A stretch of DNA of 42,464 nucleotides from Pseudonocardia acidicola. Lineage in GTDB: Bacteria; Actinomycetota; Actinomycetes; Mycobacteriales; Pseudonocardiaceae. Below the pieces are notes generated by a model. The model had not been told where the DNA came from and did not search any database. It saw nothing but the letters and a program-made list of their open reading frames with translations. The position numbers and the translations under genes were made by a program. This document shows positions 29,853 through 38,275 of this stretch, one piece after another. Numbering within the stretch: the first letter of the stretch is position 1; each line of letters starts with the position of its first letter. The stretch is taken from the NCBI RefSeq assembly GCF_012911935.1, contig NZ_JAAXLA010000063.1, forward strand, positions 1 through 42,464. The letters are read 5' to 3'.

Positions 29853-29875
29853 GTGACCAGGTCTTACCTGGTCAC
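29853..29875. promoter_or_regulatory. Perfect 10-bp inverted repeat near attR
   Basis: gtgaccaggt (29853-29862) and acctggtcac (29866-29875) flank ctt. It lies between the arm-type site and the att core. It could be an excisionase or repressor site, or a terminator shielding the element from transcription entering across attR. Confidence 0.6.
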
Positions 29876-29986
29876 GCACACCGTGGCCGCCATGGAGAGC
29901 CAGTAGTTCTCCTCCGGGATGCCCGGCACCGTCCGCTCCCCGGTGAGCGGGAGACGACTCTGCTCACCGGCGTCGATCGCGGTCAT
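29864..29986 (-). pseudogene. Displaced native 5' end of the methyltransferase gene
   Basis: From ATG 29986 the minus strand reads MTAIDAGEQSRLPLTGERT and continues through the att core (EENYW) into element sequence. It stops after 40 codons at TAA 29864-29866. This is the N-terminus the host gene had before integration; its body is now at 17776-18453. Excision would rejoin them in frame. The native promoter upstream now drives only this stub. Confidence 0.88.
29900..29950. other. attR core (51-bp direct repeat)
   Basis: Identical over 51 bases to 18454-18504. To its right the sequence is the native 5' coding end of the methyltransferase gene; to its left is element DNA. Confidence 0.9.
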
Positions 29987-30330
29987 CGCCCCGGCCGCCT
30001 GCCGCCGGCGGACTCGGTACAGCGGTCACCGCCGGCGACACCCTGTGCGCCGGGCGGAGCCGGAAAGGGGCAGCGCGTCGACGAGCACGACCTCGCGGCG
30101 GAGTGGGATCTCACGCCCGGGACCCTCTCAGACGAGAACCGGAGATCCACGGCTGGGCCGTCGCGCGGTGCGGCGCGTGCCTCGCCGCCGCCGTGCCCCG
30201 GGGGACAGCCCCACCACAGATCGGGGGGCCCGCTCCACGCCCGCGGGTGGGCACACCATCGATCCCCGCCGGTGGCGTTGGCAGCCTCCTGACGCATCGA
30301 TGGCAGCGGCCGTGAGTCGAGGAGACACCG
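29987..30330. promoter_or_regulatory. Divergent upstream region without a gene
   Basis: The 344 bases hold no convincing gene or consensus promoter. They should contain the native methyltransferase promoter (leftward) and the promoter of the adenylation-ABC gene (rightward). A repeated catcgat occurs near 30263 and 30296. Confidence 0.4.
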
Positions 30331-33300
30331 TTGACGACGTTGCAGGCCCCCGAGCAGATCCCGGGCTTCGAGTCCGGCCCGTCCGACGCCCCCATCCTCG
30401 TCGCCACGGACTTCCCCCAGGGTGTGCGGGCCCGGCACGGCGAGCACCTGGACCACCTGTTCGAGGAGCGCTGCGACTGGATCCGGGACTACGGCCGGGC
30501 CGGGCGCCTCGCCGTCGATGCCGGCGACGTCACGCTGACCTATCCCGAGCTGGACGAGCGCGCGAACCGGCTGGCCCGGTACCTGCTCGGGCGCGGTGCC
30601 CGTCCGGGCGACCGGATCGCGCTGCTGTTCGACCCGGCGGTGCCCGCCTACGTCGCGATGCTGGCCGTGCTGAAGATCAACGCTGCCTACGTGCCGCTGG
30701 ACCCGGGCTTCCCGCCCGACCGCATCGGCTACATCCTCGGCGACGCCGGGGTGCACCTGGTGCTGTCGCTGACCGAGTTCCGCGACCGCGTCGCGGGCCT
30801 CGGCGCGCTCGCCGAGGTGTGCCATGTCGACCAGCTCGCCGAGGTGATCGCCGCGCAGGACTCCTCCCGCCTGACCGACGCCGAGCGCGGCGTCCCGGTC
30901 GAGGACCTGGCCTACCTGATCTACACCTCGGGCACGACCGGCCGGCCCAAGGGCGTCGCCGTCGCCCACGCCGGCATCTGCAACGGCGTCCGGGTCGCCG
31001 CCGAGGTCTACGGGCTGCGCGCCCGCGACCGGATGTACCAGGGCATGACCATCGCGTTCGGCGTCTCCGCCCAGGAGATCTGGGTGCCCTGGTTCGTCGG
31101 CGCCACCCTGGTGCCGAAGCCGGCCGGGACGAGCCTGCGGGGACCGGGACTGCACGCGTTCCTGTCCGAGCGGCGGGTGACCGCGATGTGCTGCGTGCCG
31201 ACGCTGCTCGCCACGATCGACGACGACCTGCCCGACCTGCGGTTCCTCCTGGTCTCCGGGGAGGCCTGCCCGCAGGGCCTGGTCGCGCGCTGGCACAGGC
31301 CCGGTCGCCGCTTCCTCAACGTGTACGGCCCGACCGAGGCCACCGTGACCGCGACCTGGACCGAGCTGCACCCGGACCACCCGGTCACCATCGGGGTGCC
31401 GCTGCCCACCTACGCCACGGTGATCCTGGATCCGCAGCACCCGCAGCGCGCGCTGCCCCCGGGCGAGGCCGGCGAGATCGGGATCGCCGGGATCGGGCTG
31501 GTCACCGGCTACCTCAACTGCGACGGCCTCACCGAGAAGGCCTTCATCCCGGATTTCCTGGGCATCTCCGGCAACACGTCGCGGCGCATCCACCGCACCG
31601 GCGACCTGGGCCGGGTCAACGCCGACGGCGAGATCGAGTACCTGGGCCGCATCGACCTGCAGGTCGAGATCCGCGGCCACCCCGTCCAGCCGGCCGCGAT
31701 CGAGTCGGTGCTGGGGCAGGTTCCCGGAGTCGCCCAGGCCGTCGTCGGCACCCACTCGCCCGAGCCCGGCACCCTGGAGCTGGTCGGTTACTACAGCCTG
31801 CGCGCCGGCCACCCGAGGCTGCGCCACGACGCCGTCTACGCCCGGCTGCGCGAGCGGTTGCCCGCCCACGCGGTTCCGGCCTACCTCGAGCACCTCGAGG
31901 CCATCCCGATGACCACCGAGAACAAGGTGGATCGCCGGAACCTGCCCGCTCCCGCCGCCGGGCGGTCGCGTCGGGGGAGCGCCCCCGTCGCGGACGACCG
32001 CGATTGGCCCGGGTCCGGCGGGGTCGACATCGAGGCACGTGATCTCGTCGTGGTCCGCGATGGGCGGCGGCTGCTGGACTCCGTCGGGTTCCGGCTGCAG
32101 GGGCGGGGCCTGCTGGCCGTGCTCGGGCCCAGCGGCTCGGGGAAGTCCACCCTGCTCAAGGCACTGGCCGGGACGCAGCCGGCCGACTCCGGCGGGGTGC
32201 GTTACGGCGGCCAGGACTTCTACGGCAACTACGACGAGCTGCGCCGGCGCATCGGGCTGGTACCGCAGGACGACATCCTGCACCCACAGCTCACGGTGCA
32301 CCGGGCGCTGTCGCACGCGGCCCGGCTGCGGTTCCCGCCGGACGTGCCGGCCGCGGCCAGGGAGCGCCGGATCTGCGAGGTCCTGGACGAGCTCGGGCTG
32401 ACCGCGCACGCCCAGCAGCGCATCGACACCCTCTCCGGCGGCCAGCGGAAGCGGACGAGCGCAGCGCTCGAACTGCTGACCCGGCCGTCGCTGCTGTTCC
32501 TCGACGAACCGACCTCGGGACTCGACCCGGGGCTGGACAAGCAGGTCATGCACAACCTGCGCACCCTCGCCGACGGCGGGCGGACGGTCGTGGTCGTCAC
32601 CCACAGCGTGCTGAACCTGGATGTCTGCGACCGGCTGCTCATCCTCGCGCCCGGAGGCAGGCTCGCATACGACGGGCCCCCGGACCGCGCCCTGGACCAT
32701 TTCGGTGTCGCCGACTTCGCCGAGGTCTTCCTGCTGCTGGAGAACGAGCCGTCGGTGGACTGGTCCGACAGCTTCCGCGCCACCGTCCGCCCTCGGACCG
32801 CCGATGCCGAGCTCAGCCGGGCCGAGCCGCCCTCGCGCGCACGGCCGGCGCCGGGCAGCGCGTCGGCACTGACCCAGTTCCGGGTGCTGTCGCGGCGCAC
32901 CGTGGACGTCATCCTGGCGGACCGGGCGTACCTGCTCTTCCTCGCGCTCCTGCCGGTCACGCTGAGCGTGCTGGCACGCGCCGTGCCGAGCCCGGACGGA
33001 CTGTCCACCCACGCCGGGAACTACAAGACGGTGCAGTTCCTGCTCGTGCTCATCGTGAGCGGTGCCCTGATGGGGACGGCGAGTTCGATCCGTGAGCTGG
33101 TCAAGGAACGCTCCATCTACCAACGCGAACGTGCCGTCGGGCTGTCCAGGGGCGCCTACCTCGCGGCCAAGCTCACTGTGCTCGGGGTGCTGGCCGCCGT
33201 GCAGGCGACGATCTTCGCGGCTCTGGCCACGGTGGGCAGGACCGGTCCGGACGGCCCGGTGCTGCTCGGCTCGGGGACGCTCGAGGTCGGGATCGCCGTC

Positions 33301-33738
33301 GTCGCGGTGGCGGGTGCGTCCATGGTGCTCGGGCTCGCCATCTCAGCGGCGATCAGCAACTCCGACCGGGGCATGCCGCTGCTCGTGCTCCTGGTCATGC
33401 TGCAGTTCGTCCTGTGCGGCGGGCTGTTCCCCATCGACGGCCGAGTCGGGCTGCAGCAGCTGGCCTGGCTGGTGCCGGCCCGCTGGGCCTTCGCGATGGG
33501 CGCGATCACGATCGACGTCGGCCACGTCCCGACGTGGAGTACGGACCGTCTCTGGCAGCACGACGCGACGACGTGGGTGGCCGATGCCGTGGTCCTCGGC
33601 GGCTTCACGATGGCGCTGATCGTGCTGGTCGGTGTGCTGCTGCGACGCTGCGACCCGCTGCGGCGCCGCCCCGGCGGTGAGCCGCCGCCGCCCGGCTCCG
33701 GCCTCCTCGCCACTGCCGAGCAGCACCGGAAGGAGTGA
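30331..33738 (+). CDS. Adenylation domain fused to ABCG-type ABC transporter
   Basis: TTG 30331 follows GAGGAGAC. The 1135-residue protein has an NRPS-type adenylation domain at residues 40-540: A3 LIYTSGTTGRPKG (about 196), A5 NVYGPTEATVT, A7 HRTGDLGRVN and A10 lysine in ENKVDRRNLP (about 530). No carrier domain follows. Next is an ABC nucleotide-binding domain (about 565-790) with Walker A GPSGSGKST, signature LSGGQRKRTSAALE and Walker B LLFLDEPTSG, then an ABC2/ABCG membrane domain with about six segments (870-1110). It may couple amino- or aryl-acid activation to export of a product. The ATPase and adenylation motifs all look intact. The small membrane gene downstream overlaps closely. 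Confidence 0.88.
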   Translation: MTTLQAPEQIPGFESGPSDAPILVATDFPQGVRARHGEHLDHLFEERCDWIRDYGRAGRLAVDAGDVTLTYPELDERANRLARYLLGRGARPGDRIALLFDPAVPAYVAMLAVLKINAAYVPLDPGFPPDRIGYILGDAGVHLVLSLTEFRDRVAGLGALAEVCHVDQLAEVIAAQDSSRLTDAERGVPVEDLAYLIYTSGTTGRPKGVAVAHAGICNGVRVAAEVYGLRARDRMYQGMTIAFGVSAQEIWVPWFVGATLVPKPAGTSLRGPGLHAFLSERRVTAMCCVPTLLATIDDDLPDLRFLLVSGEACPQGLVARWHRPGRRFLNVYGPTEATVTATWTELHPDHPVTIGVPLPTYATVILDPQHPQRALPPGEAGEIGIAGIGLVTGYLNCDGLTEKAFIPDFLGISGNTSRRIHRTGDLGRVNADGEIEYLGRIDLQVEIRGHPVQPAAIESVLGQVPGVAQAVVGTHSPEPGTLELVGYYSLRAGHPRLRHDAVYARLRERLPAHAVPAYLEHLEAIPMTTENKVDRRNLPAPAAGRSRRGSAPVADDRDWPGSGGVDIEARDLVVVRDGRRLLDSVGFRLQGRGLLAVLGPSGSGKSTLLKALAGTQPADSGGVRYGGQDFYGNYDELRRRIGLVPQDDILHPQLTVHRALSHAARLRFPPDVPAAARERRICEVLDELGLTAHAQQRIDTLSGGQRKRTSAALELLTRPSLLFLDEPTSGLDPGLDKQVMHNLRTLADGGRTVVVVTHSVLNLDVCDRLLILAPGGRLAYDGPPDRALDHFGVADFAEVFLLLENEPSVDWSDSFRATVRPRTADAELSRAEPPSRARPAPGSASALTQFRVLSRRTVDVILADRAYLLFLALLPVTLSVLARAVPSPDGLSTHAGNYKTVQFLLVLIVSGALMGTASSIRELVKERSIYQRERAVGLSRGAYLAAKLTVLGVLAAVQATIFAALATVGRTGPDGPVLLGSGTLEVGIAVVAVAGASMVLGLAISAAISNSDRGMPLLVLLVMLQFVLCGGLFPIDGRVGLQQLAWLVPARWAFAMGAITIDVGHVPTWSTDRLWQHDATTWVADAVVLGGFTMALIVLVGVLLRRCDPLRRRPGGEPPPPGSGLLATAEQHRKE

Positions 33739-33743
33739 CATTC

Positions 33744-34658
33744 ATGCGCCGTTTCGTCGTCAGCCTGCTGACCGTCATCAGCGCCGTGTGCCTGGTGCTG
33801 ACCAGCACGGCGCTATGGGCCCACCGATACGTCGCCGACACCGAGGGCTTCGTCTCCGGGGCGCGGATGGTGCTCGCCGAGCCTGCGGTGCGGGCCTGGG
33901 TCGGGTCCCGGGTGAGAGACACGGTCGTGAACCCTGTCGTCCGGCACGCAGGTGAAGGGGCGGCGGCGCTGCTGCCGCCCGAGTTGCAGAGCTTCCGGCC
34001 CGCGATCGAGGGCGGCGTCCGGTCGATGCTCGGCGAGGGCGTGCGATCCGTGCCGGCCTCCGATGCGTTTCCCACCGCGGCCCTCGCCTCGGCGCAGGCC
34101 CAGCTGGCGAGCGGCCGGCCGGTGACGCTCAGCCTCGCGCAGGTCATGTCGGCCGCCTCGGCGCAGAACCCCATCGGGCCCGTCGCCCACCTGCTCGACC
34201 TGCTGCCGGACGACATCGGGGTGGTCGTGCTGACCCCCCAGGACGCGCCGCAGCTCTACACGGCGTTCGAGGTGCTGCAGGTGCTCTGGTTGTGGACCGG
34301 CCTGCTCATGATCGCAACCTTGGCCGGCGCCCTCGTGCTGTCCCGGCGCCCGCTGTGCACGGTGCGTACCTGGGCGGTGACGGCGTCGGTGCTCGCAGTG
34401 CTGGTGCTGATCGCGTTGCCGATGGCCCGCGCGTCGGTGCTCGCCCACGTCGAGCCGGCGGGCCTCGGCGCCGCCGGCGCCGTCTACGGAGTGCTGGCCG
34501 GCAACCTGCGCACGTGGACGCTGTGGCTGTTCGCGGGCGCGACGGTCGTCGCGGTGGCGACCCTGCGGACCGCGTCCCGGCACGCGCGGTGGCGCGCTCA
34601 CGCCCCGGACGCCGGGTCGGGGCCCCCGTCAACGGTGATCACGCCGCCGACGGTGTAG
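33744..34658 (+). CDS. Four-segment integral membrane protein
   Basis: AAGGAG at 33730-33735 fixes ATG 33744, five bases after the previous stop. The 304-residue protein has an N-terminal hydrophobic helix (FVVSLLTVISAVCLVLTSTA), an extracytoplasmic domain of about 150 residues (RYVADTEGFVSGARMVLAEP onward) and three further helices at about 185-275. This architecture occurs in a widespread actinobacterial membrane family of unknown role. Operon placement suggests it works with the adenylation-ABC protein. Its last 61 bases overlap the convergent gene at 34598. Confidence 0.7.
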   Translation: MRRFVVSLLTVISAVCLVLTSTALWAHRYVADTEGFVSGARMVLAEPAVRAWVGSRVRDTVVNPVVRHAGEGAAALLPPELQSFRPAIEGGVRSMLGEGVRSVPASDAFPTAALASAQAQLASGRPVTLSLAQVMSAASAQNPIGPVAHLLDLLPDDIGVVVLTPQDAPQLYTAFEVLQVLWLWTGLLMIATLAGALVLSRRPLCTVRTWAVTASVLAVLVLIALPMARASVLAHVEPAGLGAAGAVYGVLAGNLRTWTLWLFAGATVVAVATLRTASRHARWRAHAPDAGSGPPSTVITPPTV

Positions 34659-34903
34659 CGCAGCCAGCCGAGCACCGTGTGGTCCTGCAGGGTCAGCGGC
34701 ACCTGTGGGCCCGACCAGCCGAGCAGCGCCACCGGTCGGTGGGCGAGCGCGTCGCGGAGCATCGCAGCGAGCTCGGGGGTCGCCACCACGGTCACCCCGT
34801 CGTGGGTGACGGTCTGCGTGCCCGCCGCCCCCGGCTCGGCGTGTGGGCCGGTGCGCAGCACGTAGCCGCAACCCTGCCGGTCGTCGTAGCCCGTCACCAG
34901 CAC
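34598..34903 (-). CDS. Unknown 101-residue protein
   Basis: GTG 34903 follows GGAGGAGG. The product (LVTGYDDRQGCGYVLRTG, then AAMLRDALAHRPVALLGWSG and VLGWLRYTVGGVITVDGG) is compact and mixed alpha/beta, without a signal or known motif. It overlaps the convergent membrane-protein gene by 61 bases. A good ribosome site makes it credible. Confidence 0.55.
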   Translation of the reverse strand: MLVTGYDDRQGCGYVLRTGPHAEPGAAGTQTVTHDGVTVVATPELAAMLRDALAHRPVALLGWSGPQVPLTLQDHTVLGWLRYTVGGVITVDGGPDPASGA

Positions 34904-34938
34904 GGTCGCCTCCTCCGGTCAACGGTGGCGTCGGCCGA

Positions 34939-35892
34939 TCATTGTTGCTGCAGGCCGGCCGCGATCCGGGCCAGCCGCTCGGAGTCGGCCAGGATACGGG
35001 TGACGGCGGGGTCGGTCGGTGCGATCCCGTGGCGCTGCGCGAGCTTGCGGATGTCGGGGTGACCGATCTGCGTGCGGGCCTGGTCGTCCACCCACACGAC
35101 GTAGGGCATCGGCAGCTCCAGCCCCATCGTCGGGGCGGCACGCAGCAGCGGCGCCTCGGCCTCCGCGTTGCTGACGAACACCACCGACGTCGGACGGATC
35201 GCCGGTCCGAACCGGTCCGAGCCGGCGGCCATGTCGATCGACGCGGCGACCCGGCTCGGGCCGGCATCGGCCGCGCGGCGCAACCGGGCCACCGTGGCCG
35301 GGACGTCGGCGCTGCCGAACACGGTGAGCAGGAAGTCCGCCGGCGTCACCCCGATCAGTGGGGCGGAGATCTGGTCCGAGGCATCGCCGGTCGCCTGCGC
35401 GGCGACGGCCGCGGAGGTGTCGCGCAGCGCTGTCCGTGCCGCCGCGTCGGTGACCCCGGAGACGGCGGCGATGTAGGTGGCGCCGTTGTAGGTCACGGTG
35501 ACCGGTCCGCCGGGTTCCTGGCGGACCAGGTAGCGCTGCGGCAGGTTCGCCCCGGCCCGCTGGTCCGCCAGCAGCAGCGGCACCTGCGCGGCCGGCGGTC
35601 CGCCGATCACCAGGGTGCTGGCCGCGAGTTCGACGCCGGCGGCGCGCGCCTGCGCGGTGTGGTCGACGACGGTGGCGACCGTTCCGGAGTTCGCGGTGAC
35701 GGCGTCCTGCAGTCGCTGCACGACCTGGCCGGCATCACCCGTTCCGGTGAGCACGACGGTGCCGGGCGCCTGCCCGGGCAGGCTCGGTTGCCCGTCGGCC
35801 AGCGGTCCCTGCGCCCGGCCGGGGTCCCCGCACCCGGCCAGCACCAGGGCCAGGGCCACCACGGTGGCCAGCGCGCGGTGCGGAGCGGGCAT
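34939..35892 (-). CDS. Lipoprotein with two DUF302-like domains
   Basis: ATG 35892 gives a 317-residue precursor with a lipoprotein signal: basic start, hydrophobic core ALATVVALALVLAGC and lipobox cysteine in LAGC near residue 20. Two DUF302-like units follow. The first is about residues 50-165 (VVDHTAQARAAGVELAA, TLVIGGPPAAQVPLLL), the second about 185-300 (SIDMAAGSDRFGPAIRP, MGLELPMPYVVWVDDQ). The family has no firm function; extracytoplasmic ligand binding is plausible. An upstream start at 36015 would bury the signal, so it is rejected. Confidence 0.75.
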   Translation of the reverse strand: MPAPHRALATVVALALVLAGCGDPGRAQGPLADGQPSLPGQAPGTVVLTGTGDAGQVVQRLQDAVTANSGTVATVVDHTAQARAAGVELAASTLVIGGPPAAQVPLLLADQRAGANLPQRYLVRQEPGGPVTVTYNGATYIAAVSGVTDAAARTALRDTSAAVAAQATGDASDQISAPLIGVTPADFLLTVFGSADVPATVARLRRAADAGPSRVAASIDMAAGSDRFGPAIRPTSVVFVSNAEAEAPLLRAAPTMGLELPMPYVVWVDDQARTQIGHPDIRKLAQRHGIAPTDPAVTRILADSERLARIAAGLQQQ

Positions 35893-36062
35893 GCGGACTC
35901 CGGAGTCTCGGGGGCTCCTGCCGTCCGGAACCCTATCCGACTCGACCGTTGTGTCCAGTTCTGTCCGTGCGCTCACCCGGCCGGGGGTCGGGCGGTCGGA
36001 GGTGTCCGTCGTCACGCTGGTGGTGGCGGCGTGGTATTGCGACGATTCTCACGTCGCCCCGG

Positions 36063-36090
36063 GTTACCGGAATGGCTACTCGCCGGTAAC
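36063..36090. promoter_or_regulatory. Palindrome upstream of etfB-etfA
   Basis: gttaccgg (36063-36070) and ccggtaac (36083-36090) are perfect arms spaced by 12 bases, 209 bases before the etfB start. It is a candidate operator for a regulator of electron-transfer/beta-oxidation genes. The rest of 35893-36298 holds no gene I can support. Confidence 0.45.
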
Positions 36091-36298
36091 AATCGCTCCC
36101 GAGGCCGCCCGCCCCGCCGCTCGACGGACGGGGGCTGGCAGAGTCGACACATCGATACGGGCGCCGCGCCGCGCGACACCTCCCGGGGTACCGGGGGTCG
36201 GGTAGCGACCCCGGTGCTCGCGAGGTAAGGATCGACAGACGAAAGCGGCACGCCCGCACCGGGCGTCGCCCGCACCGGCAGGAGGTCGAAGAGGTCCG

Positions 36299-37096
36299 AT
36301 GAATATCGTCGTGCTGGTCAAGCAGGTGCCGGACACCTACTCCGAGCGCAAGCTGTCCGACTCCGACCACACACTCGATCGGGACGCCACCGACGCGGTG
36401 CTCGACGAGATCAACGAGCGTGCGGTCGAGGCTGCGCTGCAGTTGAAGGAGGCTCAGGGCGGCGAGGTGACCGTCGTGAGCATGGGCCCGGACCGGGCCA
36501 CGGACGCGATCCGTAAGGCGCTGTCGATGGGCGCCGACAAGGCTGTGCACCTGTCGGACGAGGCGCTCCACGGCTCGTGCGCGGTGCAGACGGCGAAGGC
36601 GCTGGCCAAGGTGATCAGCACTGCGATCGGCGCTCCGGGTGAGGGGTTCGACCTGGTGCTGTCGGGCAACGAGGCCTCGGACGGGCGCGCGGGTGCGGTG
36701 CCGGCGATGGTGGCCGACGTGCTCGGGCTGCCGGCGCTGACCCACGCCCGGGAGGTCACCGTGGACGGGTCGACGGTGACGGTGAAGCGGGAGACCGACG
36801 ACGGGGTCACGCACCTGACCGCGGAGCTGCCGGCCGTGGTGTCGGTCGGCGAGAAGATCAACGAGCCGCGGTACCCGTCGTTCAAGGGGATCATGGCGGC
36901 GAAGAAGAAGCCGGTGACCACGCTGTCGCTGGCCGACGCCGGGATCGACGCCTCCGAGGTGGGCATCGCGAACGCGTTGTCCGCGGTCACGGGCTCGTCG
37001 CCGAAGCCGCCGAAGAGCGCGGGCGAGAAGATCGAGGACGAGGGCGACGGCGGCGCGAAGATCGCCGCGTTCCTGGTGTCGCAGAAGCTCATCTGA
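36299..37096 (+). CDS. etfB: Electron transfer flavoprotein beta subunit
   Basis: The 265-residue protein begins MNIVVLVKQVPDTYSE, the classic EtfB/FixA start, and has the AMP-binding region DLVLSGNEASDGRAGAVPAM. With EtfA it passes electrons from acyl-CoA dehydrogenases to the respiratory chain. A GGAGG site lies 12-16 bases upstream. The alpha subunit follows after 28 bases. In M. tuberculosis the equivalent is Rv3029c, adjacent to the Rv3030 methyltransferase; here four genes and the element lie between. Confidence 0.95.
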   Translation: MNIVVLVKQVPDTYSERKLSDSDHTLDRDATDAVLDEINERAVEAALQLKEAQGGEVTVVSMGPDRATDAIRKALSMGADKAVHLSDEALHGSCAVQTAKALAKVISTAIGAPGEGFDLVLSGNEASDGRAGAVPAMVADVLGLPALTHAREVTVDGSTVTVKRETDDGVTHLTAELPAVVSVGEKINEPRYPSFKGIMAAKKKPVTTLSLADAGIDASEVGIANALSAVTGSSPKPPKSAGEKIEDEGDGGAKIAAFLVSQKLI

Positions 37097-37124
37097 CCCC
37101 CCCGACGAGAAGAGGAGACAAGAC

Positions 37125-38081
37125 ATGGCTGAGGTGCTGGTCCTCGTCGACCACGTCGAGGGTGAGATCAAGAAGAGCAGCTACGAGCTGCTGACGGCGG
37201 CCCGCACGCTGGGCGAGCCGTCGGCGGTGGTGGTCGGCCCGGCCGGGACGGCGGGCAAGCTGACCGAGGGGCTCAAGGCCCACGGCGCGGCGAAGATCTA
37301 CGTCGCGGAGACCGACTCGACCGACTTCCTGGCGCCCGAGGTGTCGGTGCTGTCGTCGCTGGTCGAGTCGGTGAACCCGGCCGCGGTGCTGATCGGGGTG
37401 TCCGCGGACGGCAAGGAGATCGCCGGGCGGGTCGCGGTGCGCACCAACTCGGCGCTGCTGGGCGACGTCGTCGGGGTGTCCGGCCGCGACGCTGTCGGGG
37501 TGACCCACTCGGTGTTCGGTGGTGCCTACATCGCCGAGGCCAAGGCGAACACCGAGCACCCGGTGATCACGCTGCGCCCGGGTTCGGTGGAGATCGAGCC
37601 GGCCGACGGGGCCGGGGTCGAGGAGAGCGTGCAGGTCGGTGCCCTGCAGGGGCGGTCGGCCACGGTGACCAGCCGGGAGCCGATCGTCGGCGGGGACCGT
37701 CCGGAGCTGACCGAGGCGTCGGTGGTCGTGTCCGGTGGTCGTGGTGTCGGCTCGGCCGAGGACTTCGCGGTCGTCGAGGGCCTGGCCGACTCGCTGGGTG
37801 CCGCGGTCGGCGCGTCGCGGGCGGCGGTGGACTCGGGCTACTACCCGCACCAGTTCCAGGTCGGGCAGACCGGCAAGACCGTCTCGCCGCAGCTGTACGT
37901 CGCGCTGGGCATCTCCGGTGCGATCCAGCACCGGGCCGGCATGCAGACCTCGAAGACGATCATCGCGGTGAACAAGGACGCCGAGGCGCCGATCTTCGAG
38001 ATCGCCGACTTCGGTGTCGTCGGAGACCTGTTCAAGGTCGCCCCGCAGCTCAAGGACGAGATCGCCAAGCGCAAGTCCTGA
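37125..38081 (+). CDS. etfA: Electron transfer flavoprotein alpha subunit
   Basis: GAGGAGA precedes ATG 37125. The 318-residue protein has the EtfA C-terminal FAD-binding signature: VVSGGRGVGSAEDF, SRAAVDSGYYPHQFQVGQTG, KTVSPQLYVALGISGAIQH and NKDAEAPIFEIADFGVVGD. It binds FAD and pairs with the preceding beta subunit in one operon. It corresponds to Rv3028c. Confidence 0.95.
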   Translation: MAEVLVLVDHVEGEIKKSSYELLTAARTLGEPSAVVVGPAGTAGKLTEGLKAHGAAKIYVAETDSTDFLAPEVSVLSSLVESVNPAAVLIGVSADGKEIAGRVAVRTNSALLGDVVGVSGRDAVGVTHSVFGGAYIAEAKANTEHPVITLRPGSVEIEPADGAGVEESVQVGALQGRSATVTSREPIVGGDRPELTEASVVVSGGRGVGSAEDFAVVEGLADSLGAAVGASRAAVDSGYYPHQFQVGQTGKTVSPQLYVALGISGAIQHRAGMQTSKTIIAVNKDAEAPIFEIADFGVVGDLFKVAPQLKDEIAKRKS

Positions 38082-38275
38082 CGCTGTCGCAGTACCCCCC
38101 CGGTGTCCCCGGCACGGCCTTCCCGGCCGAGCCGGGGGCACCGGCGTCTGCGTCCCCCGCTCGGGTGACGCCGCGCCGGCACCCCGGGTGACGTCCGGCC
38201 CCGTTCACCGACCTGCCACCGGTATGTCGTCGCCGTCCCAACCGCCCGTTGCCCCGACCCCGTACCAACTGCGGG

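Larger units (their letters stand above)
18454..29950. mobile_element. 11.4 kb integrative element, probable phage satellite
   Basis: The element is bounded by a perfect 51-bp direct repeat and starts with a tyrosine integrase. It encodes replication-initiator, tape-measure and terminase-small-subunit proteins plus a dozen small genes, mostly on the plus strand with overlapping starts and stops. It ends with a strong terminator and two small minus-strand genes. No capsid, portal, protease, large terminase, tail tube or baseplate gene is present, and no FtsK/TraB-like transfer protein. That combination fits a phage satellite better than an AICE or a complete prophage. The frames are intact, arguing against a decayed prophage. 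Confidence 0.8.

Noticed and set aside
18454..29950. Actinomycete integrative conjugative element (pSAM2 type)
   Set aside because: An integrase and initiator-like gene are present, but there is no FtsK/TraB-like translocase or Spd-type spread gene, and terminase and tape-measure genes do not belong in such elements.
18454..29950. Simple decayed prophage
   Set aside because: All frames are intact and overlapping, both att sites are perfect, and the retained genes are not a contiguous phage module; decay would leave broken structural genes as seen elsewhere in this window.
29983..33123. Very long minus-strand open frame antisense to the adenylation-ABC gene
   Set aside because: A typical high-GC shadow frame rich in Arg, Gly, Pro and His without domain motifs.
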